Assembly: GCA_035656095.1 (NCBI GenBank)
Contig: DASRTE010000224.1
Span: 1-57,607 of the forward strand
Source of the DNA: DASRTE01 sp035656095
GTDB lineage: Bacteria; Actinomycetota; Actinomycetes; Jiangellales; Jiangellaceae
DNA: 57,607 nt
Direction: 5' to 3'
Made by a program: the position numbers and the translations under genes. Of this stretch, positions 15,336 to 25,777 are shown in pieces (within the stretch, counting starts at the first letter, position 1; every line of letters starts with the position of its first letter). The notes beneath the pieces are model-generated. The model was given only the letters and a program-made list of their open reading frames with translations. It made no database searches and was not told the origin of the DNA.

Positions 15336-16556
15336 TCAGCCGAGCAGGTCACGCACGACGGCATCCGCCAGCAGCCGCCCCTGCAGGGTGAGGACCACAC
15401 GGCCGCCGTCCAGCGAACCGGCATCGATCAGCCCGTCAGCGGCCAGCCGCGCCGTCGCGAGTCGGCCCGCGTCGTCGAGCACGCTCGCGTCGAGGCCCTC
15501 GACGAGTCGGGTTTCCAACAGGACACGTTCGACCCGGCGCGTGCCCGAGTCGAGGACCTCTCGGGCATGCGCCGGGCTCATGCCCGCCGCCAGCCGCTCC
15601 GTCCAGGCCGTGGGGTGCTTCGTGTTCCACCAGCGGGTTCCGCCCACGTGGCTGTGAGCCCCCGGACCGACGCCCCACCAGTCCGCGCCGGTCCAGTAGA
15701 GACCGTTGTGGACGCATCGCGCGTCGTCGGATGCCGCCCAGTTGGAGATCTCGTACCAGCCGAACCCCGCGGCCGTGAGCTCCGCGTCGGCCAGCACGTA
15801 CTTGTCGGCCTGGTCGTCGTCGTCGGGCATGGGCAGGTCCCCACGGCGGATCCGCGCCGCGAGCCGGGTTCCGTCCTCGACGATCAGTGCGTACGCGCTC
15901 ACATGGTCGGGTCGGGCGGCCAGGGCCTGGTCGAGGCTGGCTCGCCAGTCGTCGGTGCTCTCCCCCGGAGTCCCGTAGATCAGGTCGAGGCTGACGTGCT
16001 CGAACCCCGCCTTCCGGGCCTCGTCCGCCGCCTCGGCCGGACGGCCAGGGGAGTGCACGCGGTCCAGGACGGCGAGCACATGCGGCCGGGCGCTCTGCAT
16101 GCCCAGCGAGATCCTCGTGAAGCCGGATGCGCGCAGGCGTTCGAGCGCCCGTGGCTCGACCGACTCGGGGTTGGCCTCCGTGGTGATCTCGACGTCGGCG
16201 GCCAGGCCGAACTCGCCGTCCACGACGCGCAGCGCACGGCCGAGATCCTCGGCGGGCAGGAGCGTGGGCGTGCCACCGCCGACGAAGACGGTCGACACCG
16301 GCGCCTCGACGTCACCGAGGACCTGCCTGGCCAGCCGTAGCTCCGTCACGGCCGAGTTCGCCCACGACGCCCGCGACACGCCGGGTCCCAGCTCCTCGGC
16401 CGTATAGGTGTTGAAGTCGCAGTAGCCGCACCGGGTCGTGCAGAACGGCACGTGCAGGTACACCCCGAACGGTCGCGTTCCGAACCCGCTCAGTGCCGAG
16501 GGTGGCAGCGCGCCGTCGGCGGGCGCCGGTTCACCATCGGGGAGCGTCGAAGGCAC
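15336..16556 (-). CDS. hemW: radical SAM heme chaperone HemW
   Basis: A 406-aa radical SAM protein that inserts heme into respiratory proteins; long mis-annotated as a coproporphyrinogen oxidase. The cluster motif CTTRCGYCDF lies near residue 38 (C-x3-C-x2-C plus the extra C-D-F), followed by VFVGGGTPTLL and NPESVE. The HemW heme-binding motif H-N-x-x-Y-W appears as HNGLYW. It is usually next to hrcA; here a 4-kb accessory segment separates them. The start could be at 16556 or slightly downstream; no firm ribosome site decides it. Confidence 0.94.
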   Translation of the reverse strand: MPSTLPDGEPAPADGALPPSALSGFGTRPFGVYLHVPFCTTRCGYCDFNTYTAEELGPGVSRASWANSAVTELRLARQVLGDVEAPVSTVFVGGGTPTLLPAEDLGRALRVVDGEFGLAADVEITTEANPESVEPRALERLRASGFTRISLGMQSARPHVLAVLDRVHSPGRPAEAADEARKAGFEHVSLDLIYGTPGESTDDWRASLDQALAARPDHVSAYALIVEDGTRLAARIRRGDLPMPDDDDQADKYVLADAELTAAGFGWYEISNWAASDDARCVHNGLYWTGADWWGVGPGAHSHVGGTRWWNTKHPTAWTERLAAGMSPAHAREVLDSGTRRVERVLLETRLVEGLDASVLDDAGRLATARLAADGLIDAGSLDGGRVVLTLQGRLLADAVVRDLLG

Positions 16557-16559
16557 GGG

Positions 16560-18383
<1,824 letters not shown>

Positions 18384-18616
18384 GGGTCTCCTCCAGGCTC
18401 CGGGACCGGCACGATGAGGTCCAGGTGAACGCACGGTATTGCGTCGGGCGCTGGGATGGGAGTCCTCAGAGCCGATCTGTGCCCATTCCGTGCACTACGA
18501 GCATCTCGGACACGATCCTACGTCCGAACGGGGCGTCTGTGTGCATACGCAGACGCGATGACCCGCGGGCCGACGGGCTGGGCCTGCTGGAGCGGCGTCC
18601 CTGAGCCACACCGGAG
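18384..18616. other. intergenic region between lepA and the acyl-CoA ligase
   Basis: No gene is seen in these 233 bases. A hairpin GCGTCTG/CAGACGC (18533-18555 region) lies about 65 nt after the lepA stop and may terminate that transcript. The promoter of the acyl-CoA ligase must lie here, but no convincing −10/−35 pair stands out. Confidence 0.5.
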
Positions 18617-20476
18617 TCACCTCTTGGCGGCCTGGCCGCCGTCGAAGTCGGAGGAGGAGAGCGCGGCGATGAAGGCGTCCTGCGGGACCTCGACCCGGCC
18701 GACCATCTTCATCCGCTTCTTGCCTTCCTTCTGCCTCTCCAGCAGCTTGCGCTTGCGGGTGATGTCACCGCCGTAGCACTTGGCCAGGACGTCCTTGCGG
18801 ATCGCCCGGATGGTCTCGCGTGCGATGATCCGGGAGCCGACGGCAGCCTGGATCGGCACTTCGAACTGCTGGCGCGGGATGAGCTCCCGCAGCCGGGCCA
18901 CCATGGCCACCCCGTACGCGTACGCCTTGTCCTTGTGCACAATCGCGCTGAAGGCGTCGACGGTGTCGCCGTGGAGCAGGACGTCGACCTTGACCAGGTC
19001 AGCCTCCTGCTCAGCGGTGGGCTCGTAGTCGAGGCTGGCGTACCCGCGGGTGCGCGACTTCAGCGCGTCGAAGAAGTCGAAGACGATCTCGGCCAGCGGC
19101 ATCGTGTAGCGCAGCTCGACGCGGTCCTCGGACAGGTAGTCCATGCCCAGGAGCGCGCCGCGACGGGACTGGCACAGCTCCATGATCGCGCCGATGTAGT
19201 CGCTGGGAGCCAGCACGGTGGCCCGGACGACGGGTTCGTACACGGTCGCGATCTTGCCGGTCGGGAACTCGCTGGGATTGGTGACGACGTGCTCGACGCC
19301 GTCTTCCATGACCACCCGGTACACGACGTTCGGAGCCGTGGAGATCAGGTCGAGTCCGGACTCGCGCTCGAGCCGCTCGCGCACGATCTCCAGGTGCAGC
19401 AGACCGAGGAACCCGCACCGGAAACCGAACCCGAGCGCTCCGGACGTCTCGGGTTCGTACACCAGCGCGGCGTCGTTGAGCTTGAGCTTGTCCAGGGCCT
19501 CCCGCAGATCCGGATAGTCCGAACCGTCGATCGGGTAGAGCCCGGAGAACACCATCGGCTTGGGCTCGCGGTAGCCGGCGAGCGCGTGGGTGGCCGGCTT
19601 GCCGGCGTTGGTGATCGTGTCGCCGACCTTCGACTGACGCACGTCCTTCACGCCGGTGATCAGGTAGCCGACCTCGCCCACGCCGAGGCCCTGGCTGGGT
19701 GTCATCTCCGGTGAGATCACACCGATCTCCAGCAACTCGTGCGTCGCCCTGGTGGAGAGCATGAGGATCCGCTCGCGCGGCGACAGGTGGCCGTCGATCA
19801 CCCGCACGTACGTCACGACGCCGCGGTAGGTGTCGTAGACGCTGTCGAAGATCATGGCCCGGGCCGGTGCCGCCGGATCGCCGACCGGTGCCGGCACGTC
19901 CGCGACGATCCGCTCCATCAACTCCGCGACGCCTTCGCCGGTCTTGCCGCTCACCTGCATCACGTCGGACGGATCGCACCCGATCAGGTGCGCGAGCTCG
20001 GCGGCGTACTTGTCCGGCTGTGCGGCCGGCAGGTCGATCTTGTTGAGTACCGGGATGATGTGCAGGTCGTTCTCCAGTGCGAGATAGAGGTTGGCCAGCG
20101 TCTGCGCCTCGATGCCCTGCGCCGCGTCGACCAGGAGGACGGCGCCCTCGCAGGCGGCCAGGCTGCGGCTGACCTCGTAGCTGAAGTCGACGTGGCCCGG
20201 CGTGTCGATGAGGTTGAGGACATGCGTCTCGCCGTCGTCGCCGGAGAAGGGCAGTCGCACGGCCTGGCTCTTGATGGTGATGCCGCGCTCGCGCTCGATG
20301 TCCATGCGGTCGAGGTACTGGGCGCGCATGGCGCGCTCGTCCACGACACCGGTGAGCTGGAGCATCCGGTCGGCCAGCGTCGACTTGCCGTGGTCGATGT
20401 GGGCGATGATGCAGAAGTTGCGGATCAGCTCGGGCGGCGTCGTCGCCGGTGCCGGGGGGCTCTTGGTAGGAGGCAC
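18617..20476 (-). CDS. lepA: translation elongation factor 4 (LepA)
   Basis: A 619-aa ribosomal GTPase that promotes back-translocation or assists initiation and 30S assembly under stress. G1 AHIDHGKSTLADR near residue 25, switch II DTPGHVDFSYEV, NKIDLPAA, and the LepA-specific C-terminal domain ending GRVEVPQDAFIAAL with the lysine-rich RKRKLLERQKEGKKRMK segment (in parts RKRKLLERQ and EGKKRMK). GTG at 20476 gives MPPTKSPPAP, a normal short N-terminal extension. The next genes in the usual order, rpsT and holA, are displaced about 10 kb by the purine cluster. Confidence 0.95.
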   Translation of the reverse strand: MPPTKSPPAPATTPPELIRNFCIIAHIDHGKSTLADRMLQLTGVVDERAMRAQYLDRMDIERERGITIKSQAVRLPFSGDDGETHVLNLIDTPGHVDFSYEVSRSLAACEGAVLLVDAAQGIEAQTLANLYLALENDLHIIPVLNKIDLPAAQPDKYAAELAHLIGCDPSDVMQVSGKTGEGVAELMERIVADVPAPVGDPAAPARAMIFDSVYDTYRGVVTYVRVIDGHLSPRERILMLSTRATHELLEIGVISPEMTPSQGLGVGEVGYLITGVKDVRQSKVGDTITNAGKPATHALAGYREPKPMVFSGLYPIDGSDYPDLREALDKLKLNDAALVYEPETSGALGFGFRCGFLGLLHLEIVRERLERESGLDLISTAPNVVYRVVMEDGVEHVVTNPSEFPTGKIATVYEPVVRATVLAPSDYIGAIMELCQSRRGALLGMDYLSEDRVELRYTMPLAEIVFDFFDALKSRTRGYASLDYEPTAEQEADLVKVDVLLHGDTVDAFSAIVHKDKAYAYGVAMVARLRELIPRQQFEVPIQAAVGSRIIARETIRAIRKDVLAKCYGGDITRKRKLLERQKEGKKRMKMVGRVEVPQDAFIAALSSSDFDGGQAAKR

Positions 20477-20538
20477 GGACTTCCTCGACGGAACGGACGG
20501 GATCGCCGCCCATCATCCCACGCAGCACCCCGCCTCCT

Positions 20539-20605
20539 CGTGTTGATCATGGCAAAGCGGGGCTTCGGAGCCGCCGAAACGCCCCGCTTTGCCATGATCA
20601 ACACG
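20539..20605. repeat. perfect 25-bp inverted repeat upstream of lepA
   Basis: Bases 20539-20563 are perfectly complementary to 20581-20605 and the 17-base loop contains a further TTCGG/CCGAA pairing, so nearly the whole 67-base segment folds into one hairpin. It includes TTGATCATGGCAAAGC. It lies 52 nt after the methyltransferase stop and 63 nt before lepA (minus strand). It may terminate the methyltransferase transcript or be a dispersed palindromic element. Confidence 0.85.
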
Positions 20606-20656
20606 GGAGACAGTCGAAGTCAGACCAAACGGCGGGGCGTCAGGGGTGAGGCGGAG

Positions 20657-21484
20657 TCAGGCGGCGGCTTCGGGGACGGTGCCGCACGCCACGTATCCCA
20701 GGGTCGCCATCCAGAAGATCCCCTCCGCCTCCGCCCGGCGCAGCGCGGCGAACCACCGGTCACGGAGTTCGGGCGGGATGATGCCGGCCTCGGGCGGGAT
20801 CTCCTCGTTGACGAACGGATACGCGGCGGCGGCGATCGACGGTGAGGTGTAGGTGATCGGGTGGACACGGACCTCGACGTCGACCAGTCCCGCGCGGACG
20901 AGCCGCCGCCGCAGGGTGCGGCCGAGATCGGGCTGTGGCGAGACGGTGTCCATCGCCGCGAGCACGACGCTGGACAGCCCCGGTTCGTCGACGTCGACGG
21001 CGACCGAGCGCCAGTCCGAGTCGAGCACGCAGACCATGCCGTCCGCCGCCGTCACGCGCACCAACTCGGCCAGCGCGGCGTCCGGGTCGGTCAGGTGCTG
21101 CAGCACGCGCTCGCACCGCGACCGGTCGAACGAGCCGGAGGCGTAGGGCAGGTCGGTCACGTCGGCGACCTCGTAGGTCACCCCGGCTCCGGCGTCGCGC
21201 GAACGGGCGGCATCGACCATTCGCTCGCTCACGTCGATCGCCGTGACGTCGCCGCCCGGCCCGACGGCGGCAGCGAGGCGGCGCGCCACGTCCCCGAGGC
21301 CGCAGCCCGCGTCGAGGACCCGTAGGCCTGGACTCACCGCCATGAGGTCGTCGGCGACGGCGCGCCAGGCGAGGATCTCGGGCAACTCCGCCACCGTCTC
21401 GAGGTAGGCCATGATCTCGGGCGCGAGGGCGGTCCGGTCGATGTGCGCGAACACCCGTCTCGGGTCGTCAGGGGTGATCGTCAC
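20657..21484 (-). CDS. class I SAM-dependent methyltransferase
   Basis: A 275-aa methyltransferase. The SAM-binding motif I VLDAGCGLGDVARRLA is near residue 60, motif II VTAIDVSERMVDAA, and the DLPYASGSFDRSRCERVLQHL segment typical of UbiE-like enzymes follows. The C-terminal part (SPSIAAAAYPFV) is substrate-specific and not recognised. The substrate is unknown. GTG at 21484 gives MTITPDDPRRVF; a longer reading frame upstream is unlikely because it crosses the divergent MazF promoter. Monocistronic, with a strong hairpin after it. Confidence 0.85.
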   Translation of the reverse strand: MTITPDDPRRVFAHIDRTALAPEIMAYLETVAELPEILAWRAVADDLMAVSPGLRVLDAGCGLGDVARRLAAAVGPGGDVTAIDVSERMVDAARSRDAGAGVTYEVADVTDLPYASGSFDRSRCERVLQHLTDPDAALAELVRVTAADGMVCVLDSDWRSVAVDVDEPGLSSVVLAAMDTVSPQPDLGRTLRRRLVRAGLVDVEVRVHPITYTSPSIAAAAYPFVNEEIPPEAGIIPPELRDRWFAALRRAEAEGIFWMATLGYVACGTVPEAAA

Positions 21485-21567
21485 GCGGGAATCATGGCAC
21501 CGGTTCCGACACCCGGCCAGCATGCCACGAGGCACCGGTTCGCCCGCTCCGCCGCTAGCCTGCCGAC

Positions 21568-22077
21568 GTGCGAAGGCTGCGTGACGTCGTCGACCGGATA
21601 GTCCGGTCGGCCGCATCACAGCGACGGGCACGCCGCCCTCCTGCCGAGGAGCACGCCGAGCCCGGTCGGAGCGGGCCTCACGCCACGACCGAGGCCCACG
21701 AGGTCGGCGACGTCGTCACGTCCTACAACCCTGACACCGACGGTGACCCAGACCCGGGAGAGATCATCTGGACCTGGGTGCCGTTCGAGGAGAGTGATGG
21801 CCGCGGGAAGGACCGGCCGGTCCTGATCGTCGCGCGCGAGCGGGCCGGCACTGTCCTCGGAGTCCAGCTGTCCAGCCGAGACCACGACGAGGACCGGGAG
21901 GAGTGGGTACCGATCGGCGCGGGTGCGTGGGACGGCGAGTCTCGCCGGTCGTGGGTCAACCTCGACCGGGTCTTCCGGGTTCACCCGGAGGGCATGAGAC
22001 GCGAGGCGGCGTCACTCCGCCGCGGCCAGTTCGACGTCGTCGTCGCCCGGCTCCGCGACCGCTACGGCTGGGCCTGA
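21568..22077 (+). CDS. PemK/MazF-like protein without an adjacent antitoxin
   Basis: A 169-aa protein with a charged N-terminal extension of about 55 residues and a MazF/PemK core: PGEIIWTWVPFEESDGRGKDRPVLIV (in parts PGEIIWTWVPFEE and GRGKDRPVLIVARE), VQLSSRDHD and SWVNLDRVFRV. MazF proteins are sequence-specific mRNA endonucleases, but this solitary actinobacterial form has no antitoxin gene either side and may have another role. TAGCCT ends 6 nt before the GTG at 21568, so the mRNA is likely leaderless. The gene is convergent with the xanthine dehydrogenase operon. Confidence 0.85.
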   Translation: MRRLRDVVDRIVRSAASQRRARRPPAEEHAEPGRSGPHATTEAHEVGDVVTSYNPDTDGDPDPGEIIWTWVPFEESDGRGKDRPVLIVARERAGTVLGVQLSSRDHDEDREEWVPIGAGAWDGESRRSWVNLDRVFRVHPEGMRREAASLRRGQFDVVVARLRDRYGWA

Positions 22078-22083
22078 GCAGCG

Positions 22084-24330
22084 CTAGCCGGTTCCGGTGA
22101 TGTGCTCGGGCCGGACCGGGATACGCGCCAACGGCAGCCCGGTTGCCGCCCGGATCGCGGCCACGATGGCCGGAGTCGACGAGATCGTCGGTGGTTCGCC
22201 GACTCCGCGCAGCCCGTACGGTGCGTGCGGGTCGGCCAGCTCCAGGACGTCGACGGCCATCGGCGGCATGTCGAGGATCGTCGGGATCAGGTAGTCGGTG
22301 AACGACGGGTTGCGGATGACGCCGTCGACGACCTGGATCTCCTCCATCAGCGCCAGGCCGAGCCCCTGCGCGGTGCCGCCGTGGATCTGACCGAGGACGC
22401 CGTCCGGGTTCATCGCCTTGCCGACGTCCTGGGCCGTGGCGATCTCGACCACGCGGACCAGCCCGAGCTCGACGTCGACGTCGACGACGGCGCGGTGTGC
22501 CGCAAAGGCGTACTGGACGTGCGCCGTGCCCTGGCCGTCCGGGTCGAGCGCTGTGGTGGGCCGGTGCCGCCACTCGACTGTCTCCTCGACGGCCGACCCC
22601 TCGGCGAGAGCCCGGAGCCCGCCGAGCTCGTCCACCCGGTGCCGTACCGCCAGGCAGGCCGCCCGGACCGCACCTCCGGTCATGTAGGACTGCCGCGACG
22701 CCGACGTCGAGCCGCCGCTGCCGACGGAGGTGTCCGCGGGCAGCACGGTCACCTGCTCGACGCCGAGTTCCGTGCGGGCGATCTGCGCGACCAGCGTGAC
22801 CAGGCCCTGGCCGACCTCGGCGGAGGCGGTATGGACGCTGGCGACCGGCTCACCGCCGACGACCTCGATGCGCACGCGGGCAGTGGAGTAGTCGTCGAAC
22901 CCCTCCGAGTAGCAGACGTTCTTGATCCCGACGGCGTACCCGGTTCCGCGCACGACACCCTCGCCGTGCGTCGTGTTCGAGACGCCGCCCGGCAGCAGCC
23001 GGAGGTCGACGCCCTCGCCGGACGGCGGCGGAGGCGGCGCGTCTCTCACCCGCTTGAGCAACTCGGCGACGGGCGCGGCAGAGTCGACGACCTGGCCGGT
23101 CGGCATCACCGAGCCCTCGCTCATCGCGTTGAGCAGGCGGAAGTCCACCGGATCCAGGCCCAGTTGCGCGGCCATCCGGTCCATCTGCGACTCGTAGGCG
23201 AACGCGACCTGCACCGCGCCGAATCCGCGCATCGCGCCGCACGGCGGGTTGTTGGTGTACACACCCCAGCAGTCGGCGCCGACGTTGGGGACTTCGTAGG
23301 GCCCGATGCCGAGCGTGGCGGCGTTCGCGACCACAGCCGTCGTGCTGGACGCGTAGGCACCTCCGTCGAGGAGGATCTCGGCACGGACGAAGACCAGCCG
23401 GCCCTCGCGGGTCGCCCCGTGCTCATAACGCAACCGGGCCGGGTGCCGGTGCACGTGGCCGAAGAACGACTCCTCGCGCGAGTAGACCATCTTCACCGGC
23501 CTGCCGGTGTGCCGGGCGAGCATGCAGGCGTGGATCTGCATCGAGAGGTCCTCGCGGGCGCCGAAGGCTCCGCCCACGCCGCCGAGGGTGATGCGGACCA
23601 TCTCCTCCGGAAGGCCCAGGCAGGCGGCGACCTGGCTCCGGTCGACGTGCAGCCACTGCGTCGCCACGTAGAGGTCGACCGAACCGTCCTCGGCCGGCAC
23701 GGCCAGGCCGGACTCGGGTCCGAGGAACGCCTGGTCCTGCATACCGACCTCGTAGTCACCGGTCACGACGACCTCGGCGGACGCGTCCGGGTCGCCGCGG
23801 CGGATCCGCAGGTGTCGGACCACGTTGCCGCCGGGATGTACGAGCAGCGTCTCGGCGGGGTCGACGGCGCGCCGCGGATCGGTCAGCGGCTCGAGCACCT
23901 CGTAGTCGACGACGATCCGCGATGCCGCACGCTGGGCGGTCTCGGGGTGGTCGGCCGCGACGATCGCGACCGGCTCGCCGTGGAAACGGGCCGTGCCGTC
24001 GCAGAGCACGGGCTGGTCCGGGTGCTCCAGCCCGTAGAGCTTGCGGCCCGGCACGTCGTCGTAGGTCAGGACCGCGTGCACACCCGGCGTCGCCAGAGCA
24101 GGGCCGATGTCGAGCGAGACGATCCGGGCGTGCGGGTGCGGGCTGCGCAGGGTGGTGCCCCACAGCATGTCGGCGGCCCAGAGATCGCTGGAGAACGCGA
24201 ACTCACCCTTGACCTTGAGCGTTCCGTCCGGGCGCGACGCCCGCTGGCCGACCCCACCCTGGCCGAGATCACCGGACACCTCCGGCGGTCGCACCGGTGC
24301 CGTCGTGTCGAGATCGGGTGGGACGGTCAT
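22084..24330 (-). CDS. xdhA: xanthine dehydrogenase, molybdenum-binding subunit
   Basis: A 748-aa large subunit that oxidises hypoxanthine or xanthine to urate at a molybdopterin centre. Landmarks are FSSDLWAADMLWGTTLRSPH at the start, FHGEPVAIVAADH, GGVGGAFGARED, the PCGAMRGFGAVQ segment with the substrate-binding Arg, SVGSGGSTSASRQSYMTGG, and the catalytic-Glu region GLRGVGEPPT near the end. ATG at 24330 lies 3 nt after the iron-sulfur subunit stop. Subunit genes are ordered FAD, 2Fe-2S, Mo. Placement next to uricase and PucR supports xanthine rather than CO or aldehyde as substrate; the symbol letter varies between organisms. Confidence 0.9.
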   Translation of the reverse strand: MTVPPDLDTTAPVRPPEVSGDLGQGGVGQRASRPDGTLKVKGEFAFSSDLWAADMLWGTTLRSPHPHARIVSLDIGPALATPGVHAVLTYDDVPGRKLYGLEHPDQPVLCDGTARFHGEPVAIVAADHPETAQRAASRIVVDYEVLEPLTDPRRAVDPAETLLVHPGGNVVRHLRIRRGDPDASAEVVVTGDYEVGMQDQAFLGPESGLAVPAEDGSVDLYVATQWLHVDRSQVAACLGLPEEMVRITLGGVGGAFGAREDLSMQIHACMLARHTGRPVKMVYSREESFFGHVHRHPARLRYEHGATREGRLVFVRAEILLDGGAYASSTTAVVANAATLGIGPYEVPNVGADCWGVYTNNPPCGAMRGFGAVQVAFAYESQMDRMAAQLGLDPVDFRLLNAMSEGSVMPTGQVVDSAAPVAELLKRVRDAPPPPPSGEGVDLRLLPGGVSNTTHGEGVVRGTGYAVGIKNVCYSEGFDDYSTARVRIEVVGGEPVASVHTASAEVGQGLVTLVAQIARTELGVEQVTVLPADTSVGSGGSTSASRQSYMTGGAVRAACLAVRHRVDELGGLRALAEGSAVEETVEWRHRPTTALDPDGQGTAHVQYAFAAHRAVVDVDVELGLVRVVEIATAQDVGKAMNPDGVLGQIHGGTAQGLGLALMEEIQVVDGVIRNPSFTDYLIPTILDMPPMAVDVLELADPHAPYGLRGVGEPPTISSTPAIVAAIRAATGLPLARIPVRPEHITGTG

Positions 24331-24333
24331 GGC

Positions 24334-24801
24334 TCAACTCACCTTCCGTGCGGCGGCGAGCCGGACGGCGTCGAGGATCTTCTCGTAACCCGTGCAACGG
24401 CACAGATTTCCGGCCAGCGCCTCCCGGATCTCGGCGTCCTGAGGCTGCGGTGCCCGTTCCAGCAGGTCGTGAGCGGCCACCACCAGCCCCGGGGTGCAGA
24501 ACCCGCACTGGACCGCTCCGGCGTCGACGAAGGCACGCTGCACCGGGTCGAGGTCGTCGCCCGCACCCAGGCCCTCTACGGTCCGGACGTCGCACCCTTC
24601 GGCCTGGCCGGCAGCCACCAGGCAGGCGCACACGATCTCGTCGTCGACGTAGACGGTGCACGAACCGCACTCGCCTTGCTCGCACGCGTTCTTCGACCCG
24701 GGCAGGCCCAGCCGCTCGCGCAGCAGGTACAGGAGGCTCTCTCCCTCCCAGACGTCGTCGGCCTGCCGGCTCTCTCCGTTGACGGTCACGGTGACGCGCA
24801 C
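24334..24801 (-). CDS. xdhC: xanthine dehydrogenase, 2Fe-2S subunit
   Basis: A 155-aa electron-transfer subunit with two 2Fe-2S clusters. The plant-type site is CEQGECGSC then a later C in EIVCACL (residues about 42-65); the second, helical cluster is CGFCTPG and CRCTGY (about 102-140). It relays electrons from the Mo centre to the FAD subunit. GTG at 24801 is used; GGAAGG upstream falls in the tail of the FAD subunit gene, 7 nt away. The letter in the symbol follows the E. coli xdhABC usage, where C is the iron-sulfur subunit. Confidence 0.9.
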   Translation of the reverse strand: MRVTVTVNGESRQADDVWEGESLLYLLRERLGLPGSKNACEQGECGSCTVYVDDEIVCACLVAAGQAEGCDVRTVEGLGAGDDLDPVQRAFVDAGAVQCGFCTPGLVVAAHDLLERAPQPQDAEIREALAGNLCRCTGYEKILDAVRLAAARKVS

Positions 24802-24808
24802 TGGTGCA

Positions 24809-25663
24809 TCACACCTTCCGGTAAGCGTGCCATGCCCAGCCCAGGGTGCGGCGAGCCATGACCGACAGCGTGTGGAGCCGGTAGCGCGCCGTCCCTCGCA
24901 CGTCGTCGATGGGTGACGCCGCGGCCACGACCAGGTCGCCGAACGTGCGAGCGACGTCGTCGTCGATCGGTCGCAGTGCGTCCCAGTCCAACGCAGCGGC
25001 AATGAAGCGCTCGGCTTCGACGGCCCGACGGGGGGTCGGCGCGGCCGAGCCGATGCCGGTGCCCACCCGCTGTTCCTCGGGGAACAACGCGAGCCCGAAC
25101 GATGACACGGCGATGACCATGGCGTTCCGGGTGCCGATCTTCGAGAACTCCTGGGGCCCGGTCGCGACCCGGACCAGGATCGACTTGATCAGTTCATCCG
25201 GCGCCAGCGCGTTGCGCTTGACGCCGGTGTAGAACTCGGACACCGGGATCTCGCGGAGCCCGCGGGTCGACTCCACCTCGACGACGGCCCCGGCGGCGAG
25301 CAGCGGTGGATGCGCGTCGCCTGCGGGCGACGCCGCCCCGAGGTTGCCGCCGACCGTCCCGCGGTTGCGGATCTGCGGCGAGCCCACAGTGCGCGACGCC
25401 TTGGCCAGGCCCGGGAGCTGCCCGCCGAGCTCGGAGATGACGCGGGTGTACGAGACCCCCGCACCCAGTCGGACCCGGTTCCCCTCGTGGGCCCACGCGG
25501 CCAGGTCGTCCACCCGGGTCAGGTCCAGCAGTGCCGGGGGCCTGGACTGGTCGAAGTTCACCTCGACCATGACGTCGGTACCGCCTGCCAGCGGCACCGC
25601 GTCCGGCCGTTCCGCCTTGACCGCGAGGGCGTCTGCCCACGTCCGCGGCTGCAGGAACTCCAT
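24809..25663 (-). CDS. xdhB: xanthine dehydrogenase, FAD-binding subunit
   Basis: A 284-aa flavoprotein subunit that passes electrons to NAD+ or another acceptor. The FAD motifs LAGGTDVMVEVN (residues about 27-38) and NRGTVGGNLGAASPAGD (about 98-115) are typical of CO/xanthine dehydrogenase medium subunits. ATG at 25663 is preceded by GGGGGAG. It is the first gene of the operon and divergent from pucR, with a 114-bp shared control region. Confidence 0.9.
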   Translation of the reverse strand: MEFLQPRTWADALAVKAERPDAVPLAGGTDVMVEVNFDQSRPPALLDLTRVDDLAAWAHEGNRVRLGAGVSYTRVISELGGQLPGLAKASRTVGSPQIRNRGTVGGNLGAASPAGDAHPPLLAAGAVVEVESTRGLREIPVSEFYTGVKRNALAPDELIKSILVRVATGPQEFSKIGTRNAMVIAVSSFGLALFPEEQRVGTGIGSAAPTPRRAVEAERFIAAALDWDALRPIDDDVARTFGDLVVAAASPIDDVRGTARYRLHTLSVMARRTLGWAWHAYRKV

Positions 25664-25765
25664 GGTCCGTACTCCCCCATCGGCTGCACGTAGTAGACCT
25701 CGCACACGTGCGTCCGGCCACCCGCAGCGAGCACGAATCGCCGGCCCGATCGGACCCACCCTTTG

Positions 25766-25777
25766 TATGATCCTCTA
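25766..25777 (+). promoter_or_regulatory. −10 box of leaderless pucR
   Basis: TATGAT (25766-25771), an almost perfect −10, ends 6 nt before the GTG at 25778, so transcription should begin at the start codon. The 114-bp gap to the divergent xdh operon must also hold the xdh promoter and any PucR operator; I see no clear palindrome in it. Confidence 0.65.

Noticed and set aside
22102..24861. A 919-codon open frame on the plus strand opposite the xanthine dehydrogenase genes
   Set aside because: It is a GC-rich shadow: no recognisable domain, and the three minus-strand subunits with clear metal and flavin motifs occupy the same bases.
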